Part shown: positions 47,447 to 55,597 of the stretch, piece after piece | Layout: every line of letters starts with the position of its first letter | Numbering within the stretch: position 1 is the first letter of the stretch | Assembly (NCBI RefSeq): GCF_002287065.1 | Contig: NZ_NSJZ01000002.1 | Coordinates: forward strand, 62,001 to 126,000 | Length of the DNA stretch: 64,000 nt | Source of the DNA: Paracoccus salipaludis | GTDB taxonomy: Bacteria > Pseudomonadota > Alphaproteobacteria > Rhodobacterales > Rhodobacteraceae | Direction: 5' to 3' | Made by a program: the position numbers and the translations under genes | Notes under the pieces: generated by a model | The model's input: only the letters and a program-made list of their open reading frames with translations | What the model was told of the DNA's origin: nothing | Database searches by the model: none

Positions 47447-48265
47447 ATGGCCTTTCCCGGCACCTGGATGACCGAAAGCGAAAGCATGGCCTATCGGGTG
47501 GTGCCGAAATGCGCCTGCTCGACCATCGGGCAGATCATGTTCTTTTCCGACCACGCCCGCTACTTCGACGGCGACATCCACGATTCGACCTCTGGCCTGC
47601 ACAAGTGGAACCAGAACGCCAGCCAGCCGGCGATCGAGCAGGCGGTGAAGGCGCGCAAGCCGGTCAGCTTCACCTGCGTGCGCAACCCCTACGCGCGCAT
47701 CCTGTCGTCCTTCTTCGACAAGATCGCGGGCATCCAGCGCAACGGCAAGCGCTACCGCGGCAACCTGATCCCCCAGATCATGCAGCGCTACGGCGTCGAG
47801 GTGGGCAGTCCCGAGGACAACTTCGACTTCGACCAGGTAACCAGCTTCCGCCGGTTCCTGCTGTTCGCGCGCGACACCATCCGCTGGCGCCGCCCGATGG
47901 AGCCGGACATCCACTGGTCGGCCATGTCGGGCCATATCGCGACCTTCATCGTGAACGGCGGCCGCTATGACCAGATCTTCTTCACCGAGAAGTTCAACGA
48001 GGGGATGCAGAAGGTCCTGGACGCGGCCGAGACCCCGGTGAAGCTGGACGTCAACGAGGTGCCGCGCTTCAACGAGTCCGAAGGGCACGGGCCGAAGCGG
48101 CTGCACAAGGTCAGCGACTATTTCGACGACCTGTCGCAGCACCTGGTCTGGGAAATCTACAAGAAGGATTTCCAGCTGTTCCGCTATGACTTCGACAACC
48201 CCGACAACAAGCTGCCCAAGGGCGAGGTCGATCTGGACGAGGTCCACGCCAAGCTGGGACGCTGA
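47447..48265 (+). CDS. sulfotransferase family 2 protein
   Basis: About 272 residues. The 5'-phosphosulfate loop is YRVVPKCACSTIGQIMFF (16-33) and the 3'-phosphate element is FTCVRNPYARILSSFFDK, both typical of the Sulfotransfer_2 family (chondroitin/HNK-1-like). The C-terminal block DLSQHLVWEIYKKDFQLFRYDFD is conserved in this family. The start at 47447 follows AAAGAGGA; an in-frame ATG at 47402 lacks a binding site. It stands divergent from the glycosyltransferase, with a 143-bp gap. A sugar acceptor is likely. Confidence 0.85.
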   Translation: MAFPGTWMTESESMAYRVVPKCACSTIGQIMFFSDHARYFDGDIHDSTSGLHKWNQNASQPAIEQAVKARKPVSFTCVRNPYARILSSFFDKIAGIQRNGKRYRGNLIPQIMQRYGVEVGSPEDNFDFDQVTSFRRFLLFARDTIRWRRPMEPDIHWSAMSGHIATFIVNGGRYDQIFFTEKFNEGMQKVLDAAETPVKLDVNEVPRFNESEGHGPKRLHKVSDYFDDLSQHLVWEIYKKDFQLFRYDFDNPDNKLPKGEVDLDEVHAKLGR

Positions 48266-48320
48266 TTCTTCGCCGGCGCGGCAGGGGGGCCGTCTGCCCC
48301 CCATCGCCTGACGGCGATTC

Positions 48321-48395
48321 CCCCCGAGGGTATTTCGGTCAGGAAGAAGACCCCTGCGCGGGCAGGGCTTCTTTCTGATGCAAATACCCCGGGGG
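48321..48395. repeat. imperfect palindromic intergenic repeat, copy 3
   Basis: The left arm is CCCCCGAGGGTATTTCGG followed by TCAGGAAGAAG; the right arm at about 48369-48395 is its imperfect inverse. It lies between the convergent ends of the sulfotransferase and hemN. A GC hairpin with GGGGGCTGGCCCCC follows, as in the half-type copies. Confidence 0.75.
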
Positions 48396-48425
48396 TCCGG
48401 GGGCTGGCCCCCGGTCCGGCAGATG

Positions 48426-49781
48426 TCAGATGGCGGGACTGTGGCCCTTGGCTTCCATCTCGTAGCCGTCGAACATCCGCGCGATCATGCGCGTCAGCGG
48501 GCGGCCGCGCTCGGGGATCGACAGGCCGGCTTCGTTCACCGTCACCATCTCGCCGAACTGCGCCTTGACCGGGGCGAAGAGCTCGGCCAGCGCGGCGGGG
48601 GCGAAGCCGTGGTCGCGGATGAATTCATCGGCCGAGATGCGGAAGTCGCACATCAGCGCCTCGATCATGCGGGCGCGCCAGATGTCCTCGGGCGTGAAGA
48701 CATGGCCCTTCGTGGTCGAGAAGCGGCCCTCGCGGATCGCCTTGACATGGGCGCCGGTCGCGGGGGCGTTCTGCGCATAGCCCTGCGGGAAGCGCGAGAT
48801 GGACGACGCGCCCATGCCCACCAGCACCTGCGCCTGGTCGTCCGTGTAGCCCTGGAAGTTCCGGCGCAGCAGCCCGGCCTTCTGCGCCACGGCCAGCCCG
48901 TCGCCGGGACGGGCGAAGTGGTCGATGCCGATCTCGTCATAGCCGTCGGCGACCAGCAGGTCGCGGGCAACCTCGAACAGGCGCAGCCGGGCGGGGGCGT
49001 CGGGAAGGGCCTCGTCGGGGATCATCACCTGCCGCTTGGCCATCCACGGCACATGGGCATAGCCGTAAAGCGCGATTCGGTCGGGCGACAGCGCCATCAG
49101 CTTCTGGATCGAATCCGCGATCCTGTAAGGCGTCTGGTGCGGCAGGCCGTAAAGGATGTCGGTGTTGAGGCTGGCGATGCCGCGGTCGCGGATCATGCGG
49201 ACGGCCTCGGCCGTCACCTCGAAGCTCTGGTCGCGGCCGATGGTCTTCTGGATCTCGGGGTCGAAGTCCTGCACCCCGATCGAGGCGCGGGTCAGCCCCG
49301 ACTCCGCCAGCGCGTCCATGCGCGCCTCGTCGATCTCGTTGGGATCGATCTCGACCGAGAACTCGGCCCCCTCCGCAAGCGGGAAGGCGTCGAAGACCGC
49401 GCGGGCGATGCGCCGCATCATGTCGGGCGGCATCAGCGTGGGCGTACCGCCGCCCCAGTGCAGGCGCGACAGCCTGACGCCGGGGGCGAGGTTCGCCTTC
49501 AGCAGCTCCAGCTCCTCAAGCAGCACGTCGGCATAGGCGCGCACGGGGGCGTCGGACTGCGTGCCCTGCGTGCGGCAGGCGCAGAACCAGCAGAGCCTGC
49601 GGCAGAAGGGCACATGCATGTAAAGCGAGATCGACCCGCCCGCCGGGATCGCATGGACCCAGTCGGTGAAATCGGCCGGTCCCACGGACGGCTTGAAGTG
49701 CGGGGCGGTGGGGTAGGACGTATAGCGCGGCACCCGCGCGTCAAACAGCCCCAGCCGGGTCAGTTGCGATTCCTGTTCCAT
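48426..49781 (-). CDS. hemN: oxygen-independent coproporphyrinogen III oxidase
   Basis: 451-residue radical SAM enzyme that decarboxylates coproporphyrinogen III without oxygen. The cluster motif CX3CX2CXC is C60, C64, C67 and C69 in HVPFCRRLCWFCACRTQG. The conserved GGGTPT, IGVQDFD and NTDILYGLPHQT blocks are present. The start at 49781 (MEQESQLTRL) aligns with the family; a 12-residue upstream extension is possible. Divergent from fnrL with an FNR box 36 bp upstream, giving low-oxygen induction. Confidence 0.96.
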   Translation of the reverse strand: MEQESQLTRLGLFDARVPRYTSYPTAPHFKPSVGPADFTDWVHAIPAGGSISLYMHVPFCRRLCWFCACRTQGTQSDAPVRAYADVLLEELELLKANLAPGVRLSRLHWGGGTPTLMPPDMMRRIARAVFDAFPLAEGAEFSVEIDPNEIDEARMDALAESGLTRASIGVQDFDPEIQKTIGRDQSFEVTAEAVRMIRDRGIASLNTDILYGLPHQTPYRIADSIQKLMALSPDRIALYGYAHVPWMAKRQVMIPDEALPDAPARLRLFEVARDLLVADGYDEIGIDHFARPGDGLAVAQKAGLLRRNFQGYTDDQAQVLVGMGASSISRFPQGYAQNAPATGAHVKAIREGRFSTTKGHVFTPEDIWRARMIEALMCDFRISADEFIRDHGFAPAALAELFAPVKAQFGEMVTVNEAGLSIPERGRPLTRMIARMFDGYEMEAKGHSPAI

Positions 49782-49816
49782 GCGCCTAGGTATCTCACCC
49801 AAAGCGGGAAAGAACA

Positions 49817-49830
49817 TTGACGCAGGTCAA
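49817..49830. promoter_or_regulatory. FNR box between hemN and fnrL, overlapping the fnrL start
   Basis: TTGACGCAGGTCAA is a perfect palindrome in its arms (TTGAC / GTCAA) and fits the FNR family (TTGAT/C-N4-A/GTCAA). It is 36 bp before hemN and includes the TTG proposed as the fnrL start codon. Confidence 0.82.
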
Positions 49831-50581
49831 ACTGAAAGCGCAGGACTCCTGCCAGGGCCTGCATGTTCCGTGCGGGGACTGCCCGATCCGCTATCGGGCC
49901 GTCTGCGCCAGTTGCGAGGCGCCGGAACTGGACCGGCTGGACGCCACCAAATACTATCGCCGCTACGAGGCGGGGCAGGTCGTGGCCCTTGCCGGCGAGC
50001 GGGTGGATTTCGTGGCCTCGGTCGTCCAGGGCGTGGCGGGCCTTTCGCAGACGATGGAGGACGGGCGCACCCAGATGGTCGGGCTGCTGCTGCCTTCGGA
50101 CTTCCTGGGGCGGCCCGGGCGCGCGACCTCGGCCTATACCGTCACCGCGCTGTCGGACCTGACGCTGTGCTGCTTCCGCCGCATGCCCTTTGAGGAGCTG
50201 CTGCGGTCCACCCCCCGGATTGCCACGCGGCTTCTGGACATGACACTGGACGACCTGGACGCGGCGCGGGAATGGCTGCTGCTGCTGGGCCGCAAGTCCG
50301 CGCGCGAAAAGATCGCGTCCTTTATCGCCTTTCTGGCGCGCCGCGAGGCGGGGCTGCACCAGACCCGGCCCGAGGGCCGCGTGCGCATCGACCTGCCGCT
50401 GACGCGCGAGACGATGGCCGACTACCTCGGCCTGACGCTGGAAACCGTGAGCCGCCAGATCTCGGCCCTGAAGCGCGACGGCGTCATCACGCTGGAAGGC
50501 AACCGCCGCGTGACGGTGCCTGATTTCCACCGGCTGGTGCTGGAAAGCGGCGACGATTCAGACGGCGGGCTGCCGGCCTGA
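49817..50581 (+). CDS. fnrL: oxygen-sensing Crp/Fnr regulator FnrL
   Basis: 254 residues. An oxygen-sensitive 4Fe-4S sensor is predicted: C19, C22 and C30 in VPCGDCPIRYRAVC, with a fourth ligand among C118/C119 in LTLCCF. It keeps a cNMP-like beta roll (FVASVVQGVAG) and a C-terminal HTH. The recognition helix in LTLETVSRQISALKRDG has E-x-x-S-R, the FNR specificity signature. The only usable start codon in the frame is TTG at 49817 (in-frame stop at 49787), with GGGAAAG before it. It should activate hemN, hemA, ccoNOQP and ccoGHIS from the boxes seen here. Confidence 0.93.
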   Translation: MTQVKLKAQDSCQGLHVPCGDCPIRYRAVCASCEAPELDRLDATKYYRRYEAGQVVALAGERVDFVASVVQGVAGLSQTMEDGRTQMVGLLLPSDFLGRPGRATSAYTVTALSDLTLCCFRRMPFEELLRSTPRIATRLLDMTLDDLDAAREWLLLLGRKSAREKIASFIAFLARREAGLHQTRPEGRVRIDLPLTRETMADYLGLTLETVSRQISALKRDGVITLEGNRRVTVPDFHRLVLESGDDSDGGLPA

Positions 50582-50620
50582 ACCCGCACCGGCGCCACGC
50601 GCCGGCGCAGGCTGCGGGCG

Positions 50621-51460
50621 TCAGCGGGCCATCAGCACCGGCAGGTTGGCGCGTTCCAGCATGTGGCGCGTGGCGCCGCCCATGATCGCCTCGCGCAGCC
50701 GCGACTTGCTGTAGGCGCCCATCACCAGCATGTCCGCCCCGGTTTCGGCGGCGCGGCGGGTCAGGACCTCCGTCACCGTGGGCAGGGTCTTGGCGAGAAC
50801 CGCGATCTCGGCCTTGACGCCGTGCCGCGTCAGCATCTGGCACAGCTTTCCGCCGGGGTCCGAACCCTCGGGCGAATAGGGCGAGGGGTCCACGACCGCG
50901 ATCTCGACCGCCTCGGCCGCCTTCAGGACGGGCAGGGCGCGGCGGATGGCGTGCAGCGCCTCGTCCGACTGGTTCCAGGCGACCAGGATGCGCTTGCCCA
51001 GGCCCTCGACGGCGACATTCCCCTGCGGCAGGACCAGCACCGGGGCGCCGCCTTCGAACAGCGAGGCTTCCAGCACCGCCTCGGCGTCGGGCGCGGCCTT
51101 GGACCCGTAGGGCTTCATCAGCACGACCAAGTCGGCAAAGCGCGCGCGCATGGCGATCAGCGTGGATACGCCCCCCATCTGCGCGACCGCGCTTTCGACC
51201 GACCAGCGGATGTCCTCGGGGGCAAGCTCGGCGCGCACCTCGGTTTCCAGCGCCTCGGCAGCCGCCATCGCGCGGTCGATCGCCTCCTGAAAGACATAGG
51301 CCGAGGCGCCCGCGTAATAGTAGCCGGTCTGGGTGTGGTCCACGCCCACCGCGAAGACCTCGAGATGGGCGTCCTCGCGCCGGGCCAGCGCCACCGCCGC
51401 CTCAAGCTGCGCGGTCTGTCCGGCCTGGGTGATGACGGTGAGGATGGTCTTGTAGCCCAT
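50621..51460 (-). CDS. universal stress protein, tandem UspA domains
   Basis: 279 residues, two Usp halves. The first runs about 1-150 (YKTILTVITQAGQTAQLEAAVALA). The second starts at about residue 155 (KRILVAWNQSDEALHAIRRALPVL) and ends with ADMLVMGAYSKSRLREAIMGGATRHMLERANLPVLM, which carries the ATP-binding G-x2-G-x9-G(S/T)-like loop. Divergent from ccoN with an FNR box between them, and sits between fnrL and cco as in Paracoccus and Rhodobacter. Probably low-oxygen or stationary-phase induced. Precise role unknown. Confidence 0.92.
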   Translation of the reverse strand: MGYKTILTVITQAGQTAQLEAAVALARREDAHLEVFAVGVDHTQTGYYYAGASAYVFQEAIDRAMAAAEALETEVRAELAPEDIRWSVESAVAQMGGVSTLIAMRARFADLVVLMKPYGSKAAPDAEAVLEASLFEGGAPVLVLPQGNVAVEGLGKRILVAWNQSDEALHAIRRALPVLKAAEAVEIAVVDPSPYSPEGSDPGGKLCQMLTRHGVKAEIAVLAKTLPTVTEVLTRRAAETGADMLVMGAYSKSRLREAIMGGATRHMLERANLPVLMAR

Positions 51461-51532
51461 TGGCTTGGCTCCTGCTGTGACGGCCCGTTGGGATCGCGGT
51501 GTGACAGTATGATGCAGGGGTGCCCCGTTTTG

Positions 51533-51546
51533 TTGACCCAGATCAA
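51533..51546. promoter_or_regulatory. FNR box between usp and ccoN
   Basis: TTGACCCAGATCAA fits the FNR consensus with one base of asymmetry. It ends 106 bp before ccoN and begins 73 bp from usp, so it may serve both directions. Confidence 0.87.
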
Positions 51547-51652
51547 GGTTTGCACCAGATTTGGCCCATAAAGATCACGACCAAGACGGTCCGCCGGATC
51601 GCCCGACAGGCGATTCGGCTTTGCCGCTTCGAGACAAAGGACACCGAACACG

Positions 51653-53269
51653 ATGTGGGATAGCTTCAAGCTGATCGTGCTTGGCGTGATCGCGGTCTTT
51701 GCCGCGATCGCCGCCAACTATGCGCGCGATCTGGCATATCAGGTCAATGCCCTGACAATCATGCTGGCTGCCGGGCTGGCATTCCTGTTTGTGCTGCGCC
51801 GGATGGACAACCCGGACCTCAAGCTGGCCCTGGCCGGCGTGCAGTCCGAATACCTGGACGGCCCGGTCCGCGCCGGGGTGATCGCCACCGCCTTCTGGGG
51901 CGTCGTGGGCTTTCTGGTCGGCGTGGTCATCGCGGCGCAGCTCGCCTGGCCGTCGCTGAACTTCTCGGATGCGCTGGAAGGCTTCGCCAACTTCGGCAAG
52001 CTGCGCCCGCTGCACACCTCGGCCGTGATCTTCGCCTTCGGCGGCAACGCCCTAATCGCGACCTCGTTCTACGTGGTCCAGCGGTCCTGCGCGACGCGGC
52101 TGTGGGGCGGCAACGCCGGCTGGTTCGTCTTCTGGGGCTACAACCTGTTCATCGTCCTGGCGGCGACGGGCTATATCCTCGGCGCGACCCATTCCAAGGA
52201 ATACGCGGAACCCGAGTGGTACGTGGACCTGTGGCTGACGATCGTCTGGGTCGTCTACCTGCTGATCTACCTTGGCACGATCATGAAGCGCCGCGAGCCG
52301 CACATCTACGTGGCCAACTGGTTCTACCTGTCCTTCATCGTGACCATCGCGATGCTGCACATCGTCAACAACCTGGCGATGCCGGTCAGCCTGTTCGGGT
52401 CCAAGTCGGTGCCGCTGTTCGCGGGCGTGCAGGACGCGATGACCCAGTGGTGGTACGGACACAACGCCGTGGGCTTCTTCCTGACCGCGGGCTTCCTGGG
52501 CATGATGTACTACTTCATCCCCAAGCAGGCCGAGCGCCCGGTCTACAGCTACAAGCTGTCGATCATCCACTTCTGGGCCCTGATCTTCATGTACATCTGG
52601 GCGGGCCCCCACCACCTGCACTATACCGCGCTGCCCGAATGGGCCTCGACGCTGGGCATGGTCTTCTCGATCATGCTGTGGATGCCCTCGTGGGGCGGCA
52701 TGATCAACGGCCTGATGACGCTGTCGGGGGCCTGGGACAAGCTGCGCACCGACCCCATCCTGCGGATGATGGTCGTGGCCGTCGGCTTCTACGGCATGGC
52801 GACCTTCGAAGGGCCGATGATGTCGATCAAGGCCGTGAACTCGCTGTCGCACTATACCGACTGGACCATCGGCCATGTCCATTCCGGCGCGCTGGGCTGG
52901 AACGGCATGATCACCTTCGGCGCGCTCTACTACCTGACGCCGCGCCTCTGGGGCCGCGAGCGGCTGTATTCGACCGCGGCCGTCAGCTGGCACTTCTGGC
53001 TCGCGACCATCGGCCTCGTGCTCTACGCCTCGTCCATGTGGGTGTCGGGCATCATGGAAGGCCTGATGTGGCGCGAGGTGGACAGCCAGGGCTTCCTGGT
53101 CAACGCCTTCGCCGACACCGTCATCGCCAAGTATCCGATGCTGGTCGTGCGGACCTTGGGCGGCGTCTTCTACCTGGCGGGCGGGATCATCATGGCCTGG
53201 AACCTTTGGGCCACCGTCGCCCGGCAGCCGCGCATCGCGCCCGCCCGCGTTGCCGTTCCGGCCGAATAA
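51653..53269 (+). CDS. ccoN: cbb3-type cytochrome c oxidase subunit I
   Basis: 538-residue catalytic subunit of the high-affinity cbb3 terminal oxidase in the inner membrane. About 12-14 transmembrane helices. Haem and CuB histidine sites are visible: [44 protein letters not shown] and [14 protein letters not shown]. The haem-copper oxidase reduces oxygen to water and pumps protons. It opens the ccoNOQP operon, 16 bp before ccoO. RBS AAAGGA. Expression is governed by the FNR box at 51533. Confidence 0.97.
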   Translation: MWDSFKLIVLGVIAVFAAIAANYARDLAYQVNALTIMLAAGLAFLFVLRRMDNPDLKLALAGVQSEYLDGPVRAGVIATAFWGVVGFLVGVVIAAQLAWPSLNFSDALEGFANFGKLRPLHTSAVIFAFGGNALIATSFYVVQRSCATRLWGGNAGWFVFWGYNLFIVLAATGYILGATHSKEYAEPEWYVDLWLTIVWVVYLLIYLGTIMKRREPHIYVANWFYLSFIVTIAMLHIVNNLAMPVSLFGSKSVPLFAGVQDAMTQWWYGHNAVGFFLTAGFLGMMYYFIPKQAERPVYSYKLSIIHFWALIFMYIWAGPHHLHYTALPEWASTLGMVFSIMLWMPSWGGMINGLMTLSGAWDKLRTDPILRMMVVAVGFYGMATFEGPMMSIKAVNSLSHYTDWTIGHVHSGALGWNGMITFGALYYLTPRLWGRERLYSTAAVSWHFWLATIGLVLYASSMWVSGIMEGLMWREVDSQGFLVNAFADTVIAKYPMLVVRTLGGVFYLAGGIIMAWNLWATVARQPRIAPARVAVPAE

Positions 53270-53284
53270 GGAAGGGGATCTTTC

Positions 53285-54010
53285 ATGGCCATTCTCGACC
53301 ACCACAAGATCCTCGAGAAGAACGCGACACTGCTTCTGGTGTTCTCGTTCCTCGTGGTGACCATCGGCGGCATCGTCCAGATCGCCCCCCTGTTCTACCT
53401 TGAGAACACCATCGAGAAGGTGGAGGGGATGCGCCCCTACACCCCGCTCGAGCTGACCGGCCGCGACATCTACGTCCGCGAGGGCTGCTATGTCTGCCAC
53501 AGCCAGATGATCCGCCCCATGCGGGACGAGGTCGAACGCTACGGCCACTACAGCCTTGCCGCGGAATCGATGTACGACCACCCCTTCCAGTGGGGCTCCA
53601 AGCGCACCGGGCCGGACCTGGCCCGGGTGGGCGGGCGCTATTCGGACGAATGGCACATCGACCACCTGAACGACCCGCGCTCGGTCGTGCCGGAATCGAT
53701 CATGCCGGCCTATTCCTTCCTGCGCCACCGCCAGATCGATCCCACCTACATCTCGGACCGCCTGACGGCCGACAGCCGCGTGGGCGTGCCCTACACCGAG
53801 GACATGATCACCGAAGCGCGGGCCGACTTCCTGGCGCAGGCGGACCCGGACCTGGATGCCTCGGGGCTGCAGGAACGCTATCCCGGCGCGCAGGCGCGCA
53901 ACTTCGACCGCCAGGCGGGCGTGACCGAGATGGATGCCCTGATCGCCTATCTGCAGGTCATGGGGACGATGGTCGATTTCTCGACCTTCCAGCCGGACGA
54001 GCATCGCTGA
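53285..54010 (+). CDS. ccoO: cbb3-type cytochrome c oxidase subunit II (monohaem cytochrome c)
   Basis: 241 residues. N-terminal membrane anchor (about 14-35, [22 protein letters not shown]), then a periplasmic cytochrome c domain with one haem site CYVCH (C68, C71, H72). A distal Met ligand is probably in SIMPAYSFL. Passes electrons from CcoP to the CcoN haems. The ribosome site is AAGGAAGGGGAT before the ATG. It precedes ccoQ by 13 bp. Confidence 0.97.
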   Translation: MAILDHHKILEKNATLLLVFSFLVVTIGGIVQIAPLFYLENTIEKVEGMRPYTPLELTGRDIYVREGCYVCHSQMIRPMRDEVERYGHYSLAAESMYDHPFQWGSKRTGPDLARVGGRYSDEWHIDHLNDPRSVVPESIMPAYSFLRHRQIDPTYISDRLTADSRVGVPYTEDMITEARADFLAQADPDLDASGLQERYPGAQARNFDRQAGVTEMDALIAYLQVMGTMVDFSTFQPDEHR

Positions 54011-54023
54011 GGGCGCCCGGGGA

Positions 54024-54233
54024 ATGGACCGATATTCCTTCCTGCGCCAGCTCGCCGACAGCTGGGTGCTGCTGGCGCTGTTCCTGGTGTTCATCGGCGT
54101 GGTCCTGTTCGTGTGGCGGCCCGGCTCGCGCCGGCTGCACCGCGACGCCGCCGAAAGCATCTTCCGCAACGAGACGAGACCCGCACCCGAGGCCGCTGAC
54201 GGGGCCAAGGCGGACCGCAAGGAGGTCGAGTGA
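54024..54233 (+). CDS. ccoQ: cbb3-type oxidase small subunit CcoQ
   Basis: 69 residues with one membrane helix (about 12-30, [20 protein letters not shown]), then a charged cytoplasmic tail. CcoQ stabilises the CcoNO-CcoP complex. Its tail ADRKEVE ends at a TGATG junction that overlaps the ccoP start by one base. Confidence 0.94.
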   Translation: MDRYSFLRQLADSWVLLALFLVFIGVVLFVWRPGSRRLHRDAAESIFRNETRPAPEAADGAKADRKEVE

Positions 54234-55345
54234 TGGCCGATCCGAAAGACGAGAACCCCCCGCCGACCCCGCGCGAGCGTGAGGTGGCCGAGAACATCGG
54301 CGCCGACCTGAACGACCCGCACGAGTCCCCCGCCAACCCGGAAAACCGCATCTCGGTCGACCGGCGCGCGGCGGACCGCGAAAATGCCGAGCAGATCCTG
54401 GCGAACATGCCCGAGGTGCTGACCGGCGTGAAGCCGCGGGCCGAGCGCGAGCCGCGCCACAAGGTCACGCGCCGCGTCGGCAAGAAGGTCGTCGAGGTCA
54501 AGTCCACCGGTCATGCCTGGGACGGGATCGAGGAATACGACAACCCCCTGCCGCGCTGGTGGCTGTGGACCTTCTACGCCACCATCATCTGGGCGCTGGG
54601 CTATGTCATCGCCTATCCCGCGATCCCGCTGATCCGCGACAACACCTCGGGCCTGCTGGGCACCACCCAGCGCGAGGAGGTCGCCCAGGAGATCCGGCAG
54701 TTCGACGAGGCCAACGCCCCGATCGAGACGCAGCTGGTGGCCGCGAACCTGACCGACATCCCGGCCAATCCCGATCTGCTGAACTATGCCAACAACGCGG
54801 GCAGCTCGATCTTCCGCACCTACTGCGCGCAGTGCCACGGGGCGGGCGCGGCCGGGAACCCCGGCTATCCCAACCTGCTGGACAACGACTGGCTGTGGGG
54901 CGGCACGATCGAGGACATCCACCTGACCCTGCAGCACGGCATCCGCAGCCCCGAGGACGCCGACACGCGCTATTCGGAAATGCCCAAGTTCGGCGTGGAC
55001 GGCATCCTTGACGACACGCAGATCCAGCAGGTCACGCAGCACGTGCTGGCGCTGGGGAACCTGCCCCATGACGAGGCGCAGGCCGCCGAAGGCGCCGCGG
55101 TCTTCCAGGACAACTGCTCGGCCTGCCACATGGAGGACGGGACCGGCGACCGTTCCCAGGGCGCGCCGAACCTGACGGACGCCGTCTGGCTTTACAACAA
55201 GGACGGCCAGCCGGACGAGGCGACGATCCACCGGATCATCCATGACGGGCCCTTCGGCGTCATGCCCGCCTGGTCCGACCGCCTCAGCGAGGCCGAGATC
55301 CGCGCCGTGGCCACCTATGTCCACGGCCTGGGCGGCGGCGAGTAA
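54233..55345 (+). CDS. ccoP: cbb3-type cytochrome c oxidase subunit III (dihaem cytochrome c)
   Basis: 370 residues. The long N-terminal cytoplasmic extension (about 105 residues, acidic then basic) precedes a single membrane helix ([20 protein letters not shown]). Two cytochrome c domains follow, with haem sites CAQCH (198-202) and CSACH (295-299). It receives electrons from the bc1 complex or cytochrome c. The extra N-terminal length is longer than the roughly 290-300 residues of many CcoP proteins. ATG at 54233 has GGAGG upstream. Confidence 0.95.
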   Translation: MADPKDENPPPTPREREVAENIGADLNDPHESPANPENRISVDRRAADRENAEQILANMPEVLTGVKPRAEREPRHKVTRRVGKKVVEVKSTGHAWDGIEEYDNPLPRWWLWTFYATIIWALGYVIAYPAIPLIRDNTSGLLGTTQREEVAQEIRQFDEANAPIETQLVAANLTDIPANPDLLNYANNAGSSIFRTYCAQCHGAGAAGNPGYPNLLDNDWLWGGTIEDIHLTLQHGIRSPEDADTRYSEMPKFGVDGILDDTQIQQVTQHVLALGNLPHDEAQAAEGAAVFQDNCSACHMEDGTGDRSQGAPNLTDAVWLYNKDGQPDEATIHRIIHDGPFGVMPAWSDRLSEAEIRAVATYVHGLGGGE

Positions 55346-55387
55346 TCGCCGCCCCTGACGGACGCTCCTGCCGCAAGGCAGGGGCTG

Positions 55388-55426
55388 CCGGCCCCCCGAT
55401 CCATTCGCGCGTTTCAGGGGGGCCGG
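55388..55426 (+). terminator. hairpin between ccoP and ccoG
   Basis: CCGGCCCCCC at 55388-55397 pairs with GGGGGGCCGG at 55417-55426 around a 19-base loop. No T run follows, so it may be a weak terminator or a stabilising 3' end of the ccoNOQP message. Confidence 0.55.
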
Positions 55427-55531
55427 TCCTCAAGCACAACCATCCCGGCCGCGACGCGGTTGCCGCCGGGGGTGCGACAAACGGTCCCTGAAATCAGCCG
55501 GGTTCCATCCTATATTCCGGGCTCGCGGCGC

Positions 55532-55545
55532 TTGATGCAGGTCAA
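55532..55545. promoter_or_regulatory. FNR box upstream of ccoG
   Basis: TTGATGCAGGTCAA fits the FNR consensus (TTGAT-N4-GTCAA). It ends 52 bp before the ccoG start, giving the assembly operon its own low-oxygen promoter. Confidence 0.85.
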
Positions 55546-55597
55546 CCGCCGGTTCGGCAGGGCGGCGCGCCCGGTCCCTGCCCATCAGGAGTCGAGC

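Noticed and set aside
49862-50162. ATG-started frame inside fnrL
   Set aside because: It is in another frame and would skip the Fe-S cysteines; the TTG-started frame has all FNR motifs.
52052-55324. Open frame of about 1090 codons antisense to ccoNOQP
   Set aside because: It is the mirror of strongly conserved genes, lacks any family motif, and arises from high-GC codon bias.
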